Below, one piece after another: positions 55,278-63,489 of a DNA stretch of 64,000 bases. The stretch spans positions 1 through 64,000 of the forward strand of contig CANQVX010000006.1 of assembly GCA_947627355.1 (NCBI GenBank), given 5' to 3'. This DNA is from an uncultured Bacilli bacterium (GTDB lineage: Bacteria > Bacillota_I > Bacilli_A > RFN20 > CAG-631). The notes under the pieces are model-generated. The model saw nothing but the letters and a program-made list of their open reading frames with translations, ran no database searches and was not told the DNA's origin. Position numbers and translations under genes: made by a program. Position 1 is the stretch's first letter, and the number at the start of each line of letters is the position of its first letter.

Positions 55278-55919
55278 ATGAAAACTAGCCTGCCTAACGC
55301 AACTAGAACTCGACTTCCTCAATATTTAAGAATCGTAAAAGAATTTAAAGAACGTGGTAGTGACCATATTTGTTCTTATCAAATAGGTCGTCTATTAGAT
55401 ATCAGTGATGCCACCGTTAGAAAAGACTTAGCCTATCTTACCTCTTTAAATGGAAAATCAGCCTATGGTTATGATGTCAATAACCTAATTGATAACCTAG
55501 AAAAAGAAATAGGCTTTAATAAAAATGAAAAGATTATATTAGTTGGTATTGGTGTTATTGGTAGTACTATCTTGAGTTATAACTTCACACCTAATAGATA
55601 TGGTAAGATTGTAGCGGCATTTGATGTTACTAATCAAGAAGCTAATTCTAAAATAAATGGTGTTCCTGTTTATAGGTATGATGAACTAGCAAAGAAGATG
55701 CCAAGAGATACAAAAATAGCCATTCTTGCCGTAAGCAAAGAACAGCTAGAAACAACTATCAATAAACTAGTATCGTTAAAAATAGAAATCATTATTAACT
55801 TTTCAACAGGTCTTCCTAGAAAAAGGAAAAACGTTGATATCTATAACATAGATTTATCAGAAATAATAGCTAGTGCTATTTATAACACTAGAACTAAGAA
55901 AATAAAAAAGTCGTCCTAA
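55278..55919 (+). CDS. rex: Redox-sensing transcriptional repressor Rex
   Basis: A 213-residue repressor that senses the NADH/NAD+ ratio. The winged-helix N-terminus includes TRTRLPQYLRIV and ISDATVRKDLAYL, and the Rossmann part has VGIGVIGSTILSY near 92. The domain-swapping C-terminal helix is short but present. In relatives it represses fermentation and NADH-linked genes. I see no clear Rex operator in this window. It is co-transcribed with the K+ regulator, then a terminator follows. Confidence 0.92.
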   Translation: MKTSLPNATRTRLPQYLRIVKEFKERGSDHICSYQIGRLLDISDATVRKDLAYLTSLNGKSAYGYDVNNLIDNLEKEIGFNKNEKIILVGIGVIGSTILSYNFTPNRYGKIVAAFDVTNQEANSKINGVPVYRYDELAKKMPRDTKIAILAVSKEQLETTINKLVSLKIEIIINFSTGLPRKRKNVDIYNIDLSEIIASAIYNTRTKKIKKSS

Positions 55920-55935
55920 TCAGACGGCTTTTTTT
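55904..55935. terminator. Bidirectional terminator between rex and the sugar operon
   Basis: AAAAAGTCGTC (55905-55915) pairs with GACGGCTTTTT (55923-55933) with one G-T pair; A and T runs on both sides serve both converging transcripts. Confidence 0.75.
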
Positions 55936-55953
55936 ATCGGTTAAATCAATGGT

Positions 55954-56922
55954 TTATGCCCACCACATAGTACCAGGCTTAGCTTCATTAATCATTGTTT
56001 TCTTTAAGAATTCAATTGCTTTAGTTAAACCTTCAAGCGGTGTCATGATTGAATCTTCGTGTTCAATTGATACAGCACCATTATAACCAATTAAGTTAAG
56101 GGCCGAGAAAATATCTTTCCAATATTTATCATCATTACCATAGCCAACACTTCTAAATATCCATGAACGATTGAATTCATCACTATAGTGCTTAGTGTCT
56201 AAAACACCGTTTCTAGCGACATTTTCTTTATCTAGAGCAGTGTCTTTAGCATGGAAATGATAGATAGCACCTTTTAGATATTTGATAGCACTAACCATAT
56301 CAATGCCTTGCCAAATTAGATGCGATGGATCAAAGTTAGCACCAATCATAGGATCAACAGCATTTCTAAGTTTTAGTAATGTTTCTGGATTATAAACACA
56401 AAAACCAGGATGCATTTCTAAAGCAATATATTTGATGCCATATTGTTTTGCAAATTCAACGGCTTTTTTCCAATATGGAATTAATACTTCATTCCATTGC
56501 CAATCAAGAATTTTACTATAATCATCAGGCCAAGGACAAGTTACCCAGTTAGGGTATTTACTATCCTTACTATCACCAGGACAACCTGAAAAAGTAATGA
56601 TTTTATCGACATTTAACATCTTTGCTAGTTTACAAGTTGCTTCAAAATCAGCTTGAAATTCACTAGCTATTTTAGTATCTGGATGGATAGGATTTCCATG
56701 ACATGATAAAGCTGCGATTTCACAATCATATTTTTTAAATAATTGTTTTACTTCTTCTACTTTTTTACTATCTTTTACTAGTTCTCTAGCATTTAAATGA
56801 GCAGTTCCAGGAAAACCTCCACAACCCATTTCAACACTATGAACACCATGACTAGTTAAAAAGATTAACATATCTTCTAATGATCTATCAGCCAAGGCTG
56901 GACTAAATACAGCAAGTTTCAT
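55954..56922 (-). CDS. Sugar phosphate isomerase/epimerase
   Basis: A 322-residue TIM-barrel protein of the AP-endonuclease-2-like family, different from the one at 17228. Metal site residues appear in ALEMHPGFCVYN (about 166), GANFDPSHLIWQG (about 197), YHFHAKDTA (about 227) and SIEHEDS (about 290). The neighbours (Gfo/Idh/MocA dehydrogenase and ThuA) form a set often found in sugar or inositol breakdown. Last gene of that operon. Confidence 0.85.
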   Translation of the reverse strand: MKLAVFSPALADRSLEDMLIFLTSHGVHSVEMGCGGFPGTAHLNARELVKDSKKVEEVKQLFKKYDCEIAALSCHGNPIHPDTKIASEFQADFEATCKLAKMLNVDKIITFSGCPGDSKDSKYPNWVTCPWPDDYSKILDWQWNEVLIPYWKKAVEFAKQYGIKYIALEMHPGFCVYNPETLLKLRNAVDPMIGANFDPSHLIWQGIDMVSAIKYLKGAIYHFHAKDTALDKENVARNGVLDTKHYSDEFNRSWIFRSVGYGNDDKYWKDIFSALNLIGYNGAVSIEHEDSIMTPLEGLTKAIEFLKKTMINEAKPGTMWWA

Positions 56923-56934
56923 ACTTTTTCCTCC

Positions 56935-57648
56935 TTAAATCTTTTCAAGTGGGTTAGTAGCATTAGGACAATCTAAATATTCTAATCTAGTTGTTGGCTT
57001 AGCCCATTCAATAGCATTTAACAAGATTTTCTTGATTTCAGGTATTTCATAAACTGGATTTGTTTCATGGCCTGGTTGGAAATAGAATACTTTTCCATAA
57101 CCACGGTTATAACAACAGCCACTTCTAAAGACATTACCACCTTTAAACCAACCAATGAATACTAATTCATCTGGAGTTGGAATAGCAAATGGTTCACCAT
57201 ACATTTCATCATGAGGAATATCAATATAACTAGGTAAACCTTTAGCGATTGGGTGAGTTGGATTAACCACCCACAAACGTTCATTTTCATCCATTTCCCG
57301 CCATTGAAGAGTACAAGGAGTACCTAATAATCTTTTAAGAGGTTTAGATAAATGTGATGAATGTAAGGCAATAAAGCCCATTCCTAGGTTTACTTGATTT
57401 ACTATCATATCAACCACTTCATCTTTAACATCATTATGATTCATATGGCCCCACCATACTAAGACATCAGTATCTTTTAAAACATCTAAGGTGATATCAT
57501 TAATGGTTTCTAAAGTATAAGTTCTTATTTCATGACCATTTTTTTCAAATAGTTTTTTAAGTGAACCATGGATACCATTAGGATAAGCTTCAAGGATCTT
57601 TCCAGATTTATGATGAATGTTAAATTCGTTATAAACAGTTATTTTCAT
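56935..57648 (-). CDS. ThuA-like protein (trehalose utilisation family)
   Basis: A 237-residue protein of the ThuA family, which has a class I glutamine amidotransferase-like fold. DVLVWWGHMNHNDV (about 60) and MGFIALHSSHLSKPLKRLLG (about 93) are characteristic. Members act with dehydrogenases on keto-disaccharides or related sugars. It overlaps the upstream dehydrogenase gene by 4 bases (ATGA). Confidence 0.85.
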   Translation of the reverse strand: MKITVYNEFNIHHKSGKILEAYPNGIHGSLKKLFEKNGHEIRTYTLETINDITLDVLKDTDVLVWWGHMNHNDVKDEVVDMIVNQVNLGMGFIALHSSHLSKPLKRLLGTPCTLQWREMDENERLWVVNPTHPIAKGLPSYIDIPHDEMYGEPFAIPTPDELVFIGWFKGGNVFRSGCCYNRGYGKVFYFQPGHETNPVYEIPEIKKILLNAIEWAKPTTRLEYLDCPNATNPLEKI

Positions 57649-58709
57649 AATAGAACCTCTTTTCCAGTTCTAGCTGATTCATAAATAGCTTCTAGAATCT
57701 TAATCATATTAACACCTTGACCAATTACATAATCGGGTTCTGCCTTTTTATTAACTACATCAACAAAGTGTTGTAAGTTAGCAGCGTGTCCATTAGAAAC
57801 TAGATTTCCTTTAGGTTCAATATCAATTAATTGACCATTTTCTTCACTAAAGATGGCATAGTTGTTTGGACTCCAACTAACTCCACCCTTAGTTCCTCTA
57901 AGTTCAACAAAATTAGTTTCTTCACGAATGTTAGAAGCCCAACTAAATTCAATTTGTAAACAAGCACCATTATCAAATTTAATAAAGCCCATAGCTAAGT
58001 CTTCAACATCAAATGTACCATCTTGTTTAGCATCACCAAATACTGAATGAACTGAATCACTAGATGCTGAATCATTAGCAAATTTATTATAAATAGAACC
58101 AGATACAGCTACTGGTTTAGGATTTCCCATTAAATAAATAGCTAGGTCAATCATATGGACACCTAAATCAATAAGTGGACCTCCTCCTGACATAGCTTTA
58201 GTTGTAAACCAACCACCACGTCCAGGGATTCCTCTTCTTCTAATCCAACCACAACGGCCACAATAGATTTCACCCATCTTACCATCTTTGATGTATTGCT
58301 TTACAAATTTAGCAGTCACTAAGTGACGGTTATTTCTCATAACCATTAAGACTTTATCGCTTTCTTTAGCAGCTTTTTCCATCTTTTTAACTTCTTCTAC
58401 TGATACTGCATCAGGCTTTTCACAAAAGACATGTTTATTAGCCTTTAATGCTTTGCAAGCAATGATTGAGTGAAGATAATTAGGTGTACAAATATCGATA
58501 GCATCGATATCTTTATCATTAATTAAATCTTCATAGTTTTCATATTTTTTCAAGGAATGACCGATAATTTGTTCGGCTTCATCCATTCTAGAAGGGATGA
58601 TATCACAAGTTGCTACGATTTCTACATCACTCATAGTTTTATAAGCTGGTAGATGCACATACTTAGCAATACCTCCATTACCAATAACACCAATTCTTAA
58701 TTTTTTCAT
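57645..58709 (-). CDS. Gfo/Idh/MocA family oxidoreductase
   Basis: A 354-residue NAD(P)-dependent sugar dehydrogenase. The Rossmann motif GVIGNGGIAKYVHLPAY lies near residue 7, HVFCEKPDAVS with its catalytic lysine near 93, and GGGPLIDLGVHMIDLAIYLM near 174. Substrate not predictable. It is the first gene of the three-gene operon. Its TGA stop is one of only two clear TGA stops in the window. Confidence 0.92.
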   Translation of the reverse strand: MKKLRIGVIGNGGIAKYVHLPAYKTMSDVEIVATCDIIPSRMDEAEQIIGHSLKKYENYEDLINDKDIDAIDICTPNYLHSIIACKALKANKHVFCEKPDAVSVEEVKKMEKAAKESDKVLMVMRNNRHLVTAKFVKQYIKDGKMGEIYCGRCGWIRRRGIPGRGGWFTTKAMSGGGPLIDLGVHMIDLAIYLMGNPKPVAVSGSIYNKFANDSASSDSVHSVFGDAKQDGTFDVEDLAMGFIKFDNGACLQIEFSWASNIREETNFVELRGTKGGVSWSPNNYAIFSEENGQLIDIEPKGNLVSNGHAANLQHFVDVVNKKAEPDYVIGQGVNMIKILEAIYESARTGKEVLL

Positions 58710-58731
58710 TTTAATTTTTCCTTTCCAATTG

Positions 58732-58773
58732 TGTTTCTAGAAACATTATAGTTTGTTTAATTTTTAAAAACAA
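58732..58773 (-). promoter_or_regulatory. Promoter with operator-like palindrome of the Gfo-ThuA-epimerase operon
   Basis: Minus strand: -35 TTGTTT (58768-58773), 17-base spacer, -10 TATAAT (58745-58750). A perfect 14-base palindrome TGTTTCTAGAAACA (58732-58745) lies at the start site, as a repressor operator would. Confidence 0.65.
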
Positions 58774-58782
58774 TCATATAGT

Positions 58783-58812
58783 AAAAAAAATAACTATCTA
58801 TTGATAGTTATT
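58783..58812 (-). terminator. Terminator of the TVP38-family gene
   Basis: AATAACTATC-TATT-GATAGTTATT (58789-58812). On the minus strand it overlaps the stop codon and is followed by a T run. Confidence 0.8.
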
Positions 58813-59497
58813 GAGGTACTTTTACTTTGTTTTTAAGGTTAATTCTTTTTTTGATAAGCAAGATAATTACTAAAAAGATTGCTAGTATTAAAAAGGTTAC
58901 TACAAGTCCTAATATGCTTTGGTTATAGACTTGAGCACCAACAGAAGTCCAAATAATAATACCAGGAATTCTTGAAAGGCAATAGATGGTTAATATTCTA
59001 CTAGGTTTAACAGGTGTTAAACCAGCACAATACATTAAAATATCTTTTGGTACAAATGGTAGATTGCAGATAACAAATAATGATAAGGCTCCAGCATTTG
59101 AGTTTAGCAAATGATTAAACTTTTCAAGTTTTTGAGGTTTTATGAATTTTGATACAAAGCCATAACCTAACCATCTTGAAATGAAAAAAGCAATGATTGT
59201 ACCGATAAAAACGCCAATTATAGATAAGCCTGCACCAACATAAATACCAAAAATAAAGCCGCCTATCATATTCATAGCATCACCTGGTAAAACAAAAATA
59301 ACTACTTGAATTATTTGGAGTAAGATAAAAATTAAAAAACTTAAGTTTTTATATTTTTTAATATAATCACGAATCAAAGAAAAATTAGAAAAGATTTTAA
59401 GTTTATTTGCAAATACAATACTACAAGTAATCATTGTAATTAAAAATGCAATTAAGATTAAAAACTTAATTACATCTTTGATTGATGTTTTTTTCAT
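58808..59497 (-). CDS. TVP38/TMEM64 family membrane protein
   Basis: A 229-residue protein with about six membrane segments. The core phrase LPGDAMNMIGGFIFG followed by a GVFIGTIIAFFISRWLGYG stretch (about 70-115) is the VTT/SNARE-associated domain of the DedA-like superfamily. Members are linked to lipid scrambling or undecaprenyl phosphate recycling. Downstream of the PAP2 gene by 47 bases on the same strand, so possibly co-expressed. Confidence 0.82.
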   Translation of the reverse strand: MKKTSIKDVIKFLILIAFLITMITCSIVFANKLKIFSNFSLIRDYIKKYKNLSFLIFILLQIIQVVIFVLPGDAMNMIGGFIFGIYVGAGLSIIGVFIGTIIAFFISRWLGYGFVSKFIKPQKLEKFNHLLNSNAGALSLFVICNLPFVPKDILMYCAGLTPVKPSRILTIYCLSRIPGIIIWTSVGAQVYNQSILGLVVTFLILAIFLVIILLIKKRINLKNKVKVPQ

Positions 59498-59544
59498 GGT
59501 ACCACCCTATATTCATACTACTAATATATGGGTTAGTGTTTATT

Positions 59545-60084
59545 TTATTCTTTATATAAAAACAAATTTTTAAGTTTAGGAATTCTATTTAAACAAATAT
59601 AAACAACAGTTGATAAAACAAATGCTAAAGTAATAGCAACTAAGATATCACTAGGATAATGAACAGCGAAATACATTCTAGAAAAAGCAATTAGACAAGC
59701 TATTATCAAAGTAGGAATACCGACTTTCCATTTCTTAAAATAGAATAGTAAAAAGACTGGTATAAAACTATGTAAGGTATGACCGCTAGGCATAGAGTAT
59801 TCGTTAGGACATTTAATGTAATATGTTAAATAATCAAATGTAACACATGGTCTATCACGTGCAATGATGTTTTTTAAAAATAAGTTTCCTACTAAAAAGC
59901 CAATCGCCATACAAATTAAGATTGCAAAACCAACACGACGATACTTTTTAAATATTAAACATACAATACCACAGGTTAAACCAAAGATACCAAGTTCACC
60001 TAGTAATGTAAATACTTTCATAATGCCATTTAGCCAACCTGCTCTTAAATGATCAGCTATAAAATCTAAAATTGCTTTGTCCAT
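59545..60084 (-). CDS. PAP2 family phosphatase
   Basis: A 179-residue membrane phosphatase. The three catalytic motifs are present: KNIIARDRPC (about 70), PSGHTLHSF (about 99) and SRMYFAVHYPSDIL (about 135). It probably dephosphorylates undecaprenyl pyrophosphate or phosphatidic acid outside the membrane. The ATG at 60084 is chosen because AAGGATGTG lies upstream; the frame continues to an ATG at 60114 without a ribosome site. Confidence 0.88.
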   Translation of the reverse strand: MDKAILDFIADHLRAGWLNGIMKVFTLLGELGIFGLTCGIVCLIFKKYRRVGFAILICMAIGFLVGNLFLKNIIARDRPCVTFDYLTYYIKCPNEYSMPSGHTLHSFIPVFLLFYFKKWKVGIPTLIIACLIAFSRMYFAVHYPSDILVAITLAFVLSTVVYICLNRIPKLKNLFLYKE

Positions 60085-60152
60085 AATTTTCACATCCTTG
60101 CTAAAGTATATCATATTTATTTATAAAAAATAAATTAAAATAGAAAATATCT

Positions 60153-60221
60153 GATTTTATCGACAAAATCAACAATTTAAAACTATATAACATCATGTGC
60201 AAAATTTGTCGGTCAAATCGC
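60153..60221. repeat. Two copies of the short intergenic motif
   Basis: GATTTTATCGACAAAATCA (60153-60171) and AAAATTTGTCGGTCAAATCG (60201-60220) match the motif clustered at 51491-51590. Confidence 0.4.
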
Positions 60222-60245
60222 AATTGATTTTTTAAAAACGAACTT

Positions 60246-60314
60246 TTTTGTTTTATTATATAAAACAAAACTTTATATTTTTTTGTTGACATCCTAAAAA
60301 TTGGCCTTTATAAT
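60246..60314 (+). promoter_or_regulatory. Consensus promoter with upstream inverted repeat for the serine-rich lipoprotein
   Basis: -35 TTGACA (60286-60291), 17-base spacer, -10 TATAAT (60309-60314): a perfect consensus. A 10-base perfect inverted repeat TTTTGTTTTA/TAAAACAAAA (60246-60255, 60261-60270) sits just upstream. Confidence 0.8.
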
Positions 60315-60358
60315 ATCGAATGCGTGAAAGAAAATAAAAAAAGAAAGGTTTGTGTATT

Positions 60359-63300
60359 ATGTCAAACAAAAAATCAAAAGCTAAACAGTTTTTCTTGTTT
60401 TGCTTCTTACTTTCATTTGTTGGATGTTCAACTGTTGATAATAGAATTGATTCAACTTCATCTAGCAGATTTGATTCAACAACTAATTTATTAGGTGAAA
60501 TTAGTTCTAGCGATTCTACTTCTAGTAAAGATAGTTCTAGTGTTAATTCTAGTAGTCAAAATTCTAGTAGTACAACAACTCAAACATCTATTTCTTCAAA
60601 TGAACAATCAGCAAGTATTAGTAAAGAATCAAGTAGTAGTTCTACTGCTCAATCATCTTCTAGCAGTACAACTCAATCTTCTAGTACAACAACTAGTTCG
60701 TCGTCAAGTAGCAGTACAACTACCCAATCGTCAAGTAGTAGTTCAACCCAATCATCAAGCAGTAGTAATGTTCAAACATCTACTAGTTCTAGTACTCAAC
60801 AATCTAGTAGTAGTACAACAACTCAACAATCAAGTAGTTCAACCCAATCATCAAGCAGCAGTAACGTTCAAACATCTACTAGTTCAAGTTCAAGTACTCA
60901 ACAATCATCAAGCAGTTCTACTCTAACTAGTTCAGATGTTCAAACATCTTCAAGTAGTAGTACTTCTCAATCTTCTAGTAGTTCTTCATCTAGCAGTCAA
61001 GATAGTACAACTCCATCTGTAGATAGTTCTAGTAGTTCTTCTTCACCAGTAGTTACTACTTATGTTGTTACATTTAATGCTAATGGTGGTGAATTTGATA
61101 ACAAATCACAATCTTATCAAATACAAGTAAATAAAAATGAAACAATTAATATAGATAGTGTTAAAAAGCCTACTAAGGCAGGTCATGCATTCAATCAATG
61201 GTCAAGAGTAAACAATGGCTTTGATTATTGGAATTTTGAAACTGATGTTGTTACTAGTGACTTAGATTTATATGCCACTTGGACACCTAATAAATACCAA
61301 GTAAATATCACTAATGAAAACAATACGGCCGGAACAGTTACTGGAAATGGTGATTATGATTATGGAACAATGGTTACATTAACAGCAACTGCTAATGATG
61401 GTTATCATTTTGTTGGTTGGTATCAAGCTGACGCTTTAAAATCAACTGATACAACTTATAAATTTGCTTTATTAGATTCAATTACTTTAGTTGCTAAATG
61501 GGATGTAAATGAATATACCATTAATTTAGATGCTGGAGCAGGCGCTACAGTTAGCAATTCAACATATAAGGTTAAATATAACGCTAGTTATCAATTACCT
61601 GTTGCAGTTAAAACAGGATATGCTTTTGATGGCTGGTATTATCAAAATAACAAATTAACCGATGCTATTGGACAAAGCATCTTACCATATACTTATACAT
61701 CAAATATTAATGTAGAAGCTAGATTCATAGCTAATAAATATACTTATACATTTAAGAATTATGATGATAGTATAATTTCTTCAACCACCGCTGATTATGG
61801 TTCAACAATTGTTTATCCAACTAATAATCCTACTTATGATGATAATGATTATGAATACACATTTACTGGTTGGAATCCTAGTGATCTAAAAGTTTTAACT
61901 GAAAATGTTGATATCAAAGCAACATATTCAAGAAAACTAAAAGTTCATAACAAAGTTATAAATATGTTATCTGATTCACTTGGAAATAATCGTGCTGTTT
62001 ATATGAATGCTGTTTTAGAAGGCGAAGCTAATCTAACAACAGACTTAAAATTCCAAATTGATAAAGATGTTTTCAACAGTCTATTACATAAAGATGAATT
62101 AACTAATGAAGAAAGACAAAATTTATCGATAGAATCATTATTAAAATCAGCAACTTTACAAGCATCAGTTACTTATAAAGAGGACACTTTCTATCTAGAA
62201 GTAACTCCAACTGATACTTATGTTTCAGTATTTGGAAAAGTCTATACCTTAAACCTACTTAAAACATATAATACTTTACTTCAAGTTTTACCTAAAGATG
62301 TCTTTGATGTAGCAAGTTTTCTTGATAACTTCATTGCTAGTGATGTTGAAGCTAAATCAGCAACTCTAGTAGAAGAAGGAAATAAAACCACTTTAACTGC
62401 CATAGTTAGAAATGATTATCAAGAAGGCACTGGTGAAGTCAATGGAAATACTAATCCATTCTATGGAAAAGACTTACAATGCAGTGTTATCTTTAATAAA
62501 GAAAATGGAATTTATTCGATAGAATCAGCAGAATTAAAGATTCTATATGAAAAGATTACTGTTACAACTAATAATGGTGAAGGTTTTGTTTGTGATATAT
62601 CACATGACAACACATTAGATTATTTTGATCAATTACTTAACTTTGCAAAAGCTATTTCAAATACTGCTCAAATGAAAAATTTCCATATAACAGGAAATCT
62701 TGATATATCACTTTTAGGAAATAAAAGAAGCACATTTGATGTAAAACTTTCAATCAATGAAAAGAATCAAGTATTTGCTTCAATTTATTTAAGTTTGAAA
62801 TGTGATACATTAAAACAATTATTTAAAAATGACACAGATCTTTATCTATACTATGATGGTTCAAAAGAAATGCTTTATGCTAAAAGAGTAACTTTTACAA
62901 CTGAAGGCGTAATTAACAAAAAGCATTATCAACAAGCAGATTATCAAACATGGACCACAGAAAAATTTAAAGAAGACATAATGAACAATATCTTTTGGTT
63001 AATTAATGCATCAGACACTGTTACTAAGAATGCCGGAAGCACCACAATGAGCGTTGATTATAAGAATGTTTTATCTTCTGTTGCAACTAACGAAAACACC
63101 TTAACAATAACATTAAACAAAGATGCAATTACAATGGGTGGTGGAAGTATAAGTTTTGCTATCACTCAAAATATTGTAATAAGTGTTTCAAAAACCACTG
63201 ATGATTATTTAGATTCATTTGGGTTAACAACTGGCTTAGGACTTTCTGGACTTGATGCAATCAGTGTTAACATTAACAATACTAAACTTGTCGATCGCGG

Positions 63301-63400
63301 GGTTTCATTAAAAGTTGATGAAATCATTGCTGGACTAGAAGATAAAGTTGATATATATAAAGATGCCGGTTTATACATTGGTCAAAAGGTAAAAGTATAG
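60359..63400 (+). CDS. Serine-rich surface lipoprotein with InlB-type repeats
   Basis: A 1013-residue protein. Signal peptide with lipobox SFVGC (Cys 23). Residues about 35-230 are a low-complexity stalk of Ser, Thr and Gln. About 235-530 holds roughly four Listeria-Bacteroides (InlB B/Flg_new) repeats, with GHAFNQWSRV, GYHFVGWYQ, GYAFDGWYYQ and YEYTFTGWNP marking them. The C-terminal 480 residues are an unrecognised domain with alternating strands (KVHNKVINMLSDSLGNNRAV at its start). It looks like a stalked adhesin or binding protein. The ATG at 60359 follows AGAAAGG; a perfect promoter suggests high expression. Confidence 0.85.
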   Translation: MSNKKSKAKQFFLFCFLLSFVGCSTVDNRIDSTSSSRFDSTTNLLGEISSSDSTSSKDSSSVNSSSQNSSSTTTQTSISSNEQSASISKESSSSSTAQSSSSSTTQSSSTTTSSSSSSSTTTQSSSSSSTQSSSSSNVQTSTSSSTQQSSSSTTTQQSSSSTQSSSSSNVQTSTSSSSSTQQSSSSSTLTSSDVQTSSSSSTSQSSSSSSSSSQDSTTPSVDSSSSSSSPVVTTYVVTFNANGGEFDNKSQSYQIQVNKNETINIDSVKKPTKAGHAFNQWSRVNNGFDYWNFETDVVTSDLDLYATWTPNKYQVNITNENNTAGTVTGNGDYDYGTMVTLTATANDGYHFVGWYQADALKSTDTTYKFALLDSITLVAKWDVNEYTINLDAGAGATVSNSTYKVKYNASYQLPVAVKTGYAFDGWYYQNNKLTDAIGQSILPYTYTSNINVEARFIANKYTYTFKNYDDSIISSTTADYGSTIVYPTNNPTYDDNDYEYTFTGWNPSDLKVLTENVDIKATYSRKLKVHNKVINMLSDSLGNNRAVYMNAVLEGEANLTTDLKFQIDKDVFNSLLHKDELTNEERQNLSIESLLKSATLQASVTYKEDTFYLEVTPTDTYVSVFGKVYTLNLLKTYNTLLQVLPKDVFDVASFLDNFIASDVEAKSATLVEEGNKTTLTAIVRNDYQEGTGEVNGNTNPFYGKDLQCSVIFNKENGIYSIESAELKILYEKITVTTNNGEGFVCDISHDNTLDYFDQLLNFAKAISNTAQMKNFHITGNLDISLLGNKRSTFDVKLSINEKNQVFASIYLSLKCDTLKQLFKNDTDLYLYYDGSKEMLYAKRVTFTTEGVINKKHYQQADYQTWTTEKFKEDIMNNIFWLINASDTVTKNAGSTTMSVDYKNVLSSVATNENTLTITLNKDAITMGGGSISFAITQNIVISVSKTTDDYLDSFGLTTGLGLSGLDAISVNINNTKLVDRGVSLKVDEIIAGLEDKVDIYKDAGLYIGQKVKV
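60741..60888 (+). repeat. 96-base-period repeat in the serine-rich stalk
   Basis: A block of about 52 bases starting GTTCAACCCAATCATCAAGC recurs at 60741-60792 and 60837-60888 with two substitutions, both silent. Flanking shorter Ser/Thr/Gln codon repeats could allow slippage and length change of the stalk. Confidence 0.7.
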
Positions 63401-63489
63401 CGAATCCGTGAAACTTTTAAGACACTATCATAATATTTCTATGTACCATTTTTGATAAAATATTATATAATATCAAGTGGGTGGACGAT

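Noticed and set aside
60495-60926. 143-residue open frame in another plus-strand frame
   Set aside because: It lies inside the repeat-coded serine stalk; repetitive codons keep all frames open. Its Val/Leu/Gln text has no start signal.
60600-61020. Repeats that could suggest a CRISPR array
   Set aside because: The repeats are in frame, irregular in length and code for Ser/Thr/Gln inside a long open gene; there are no unique spacers and no cas genes.
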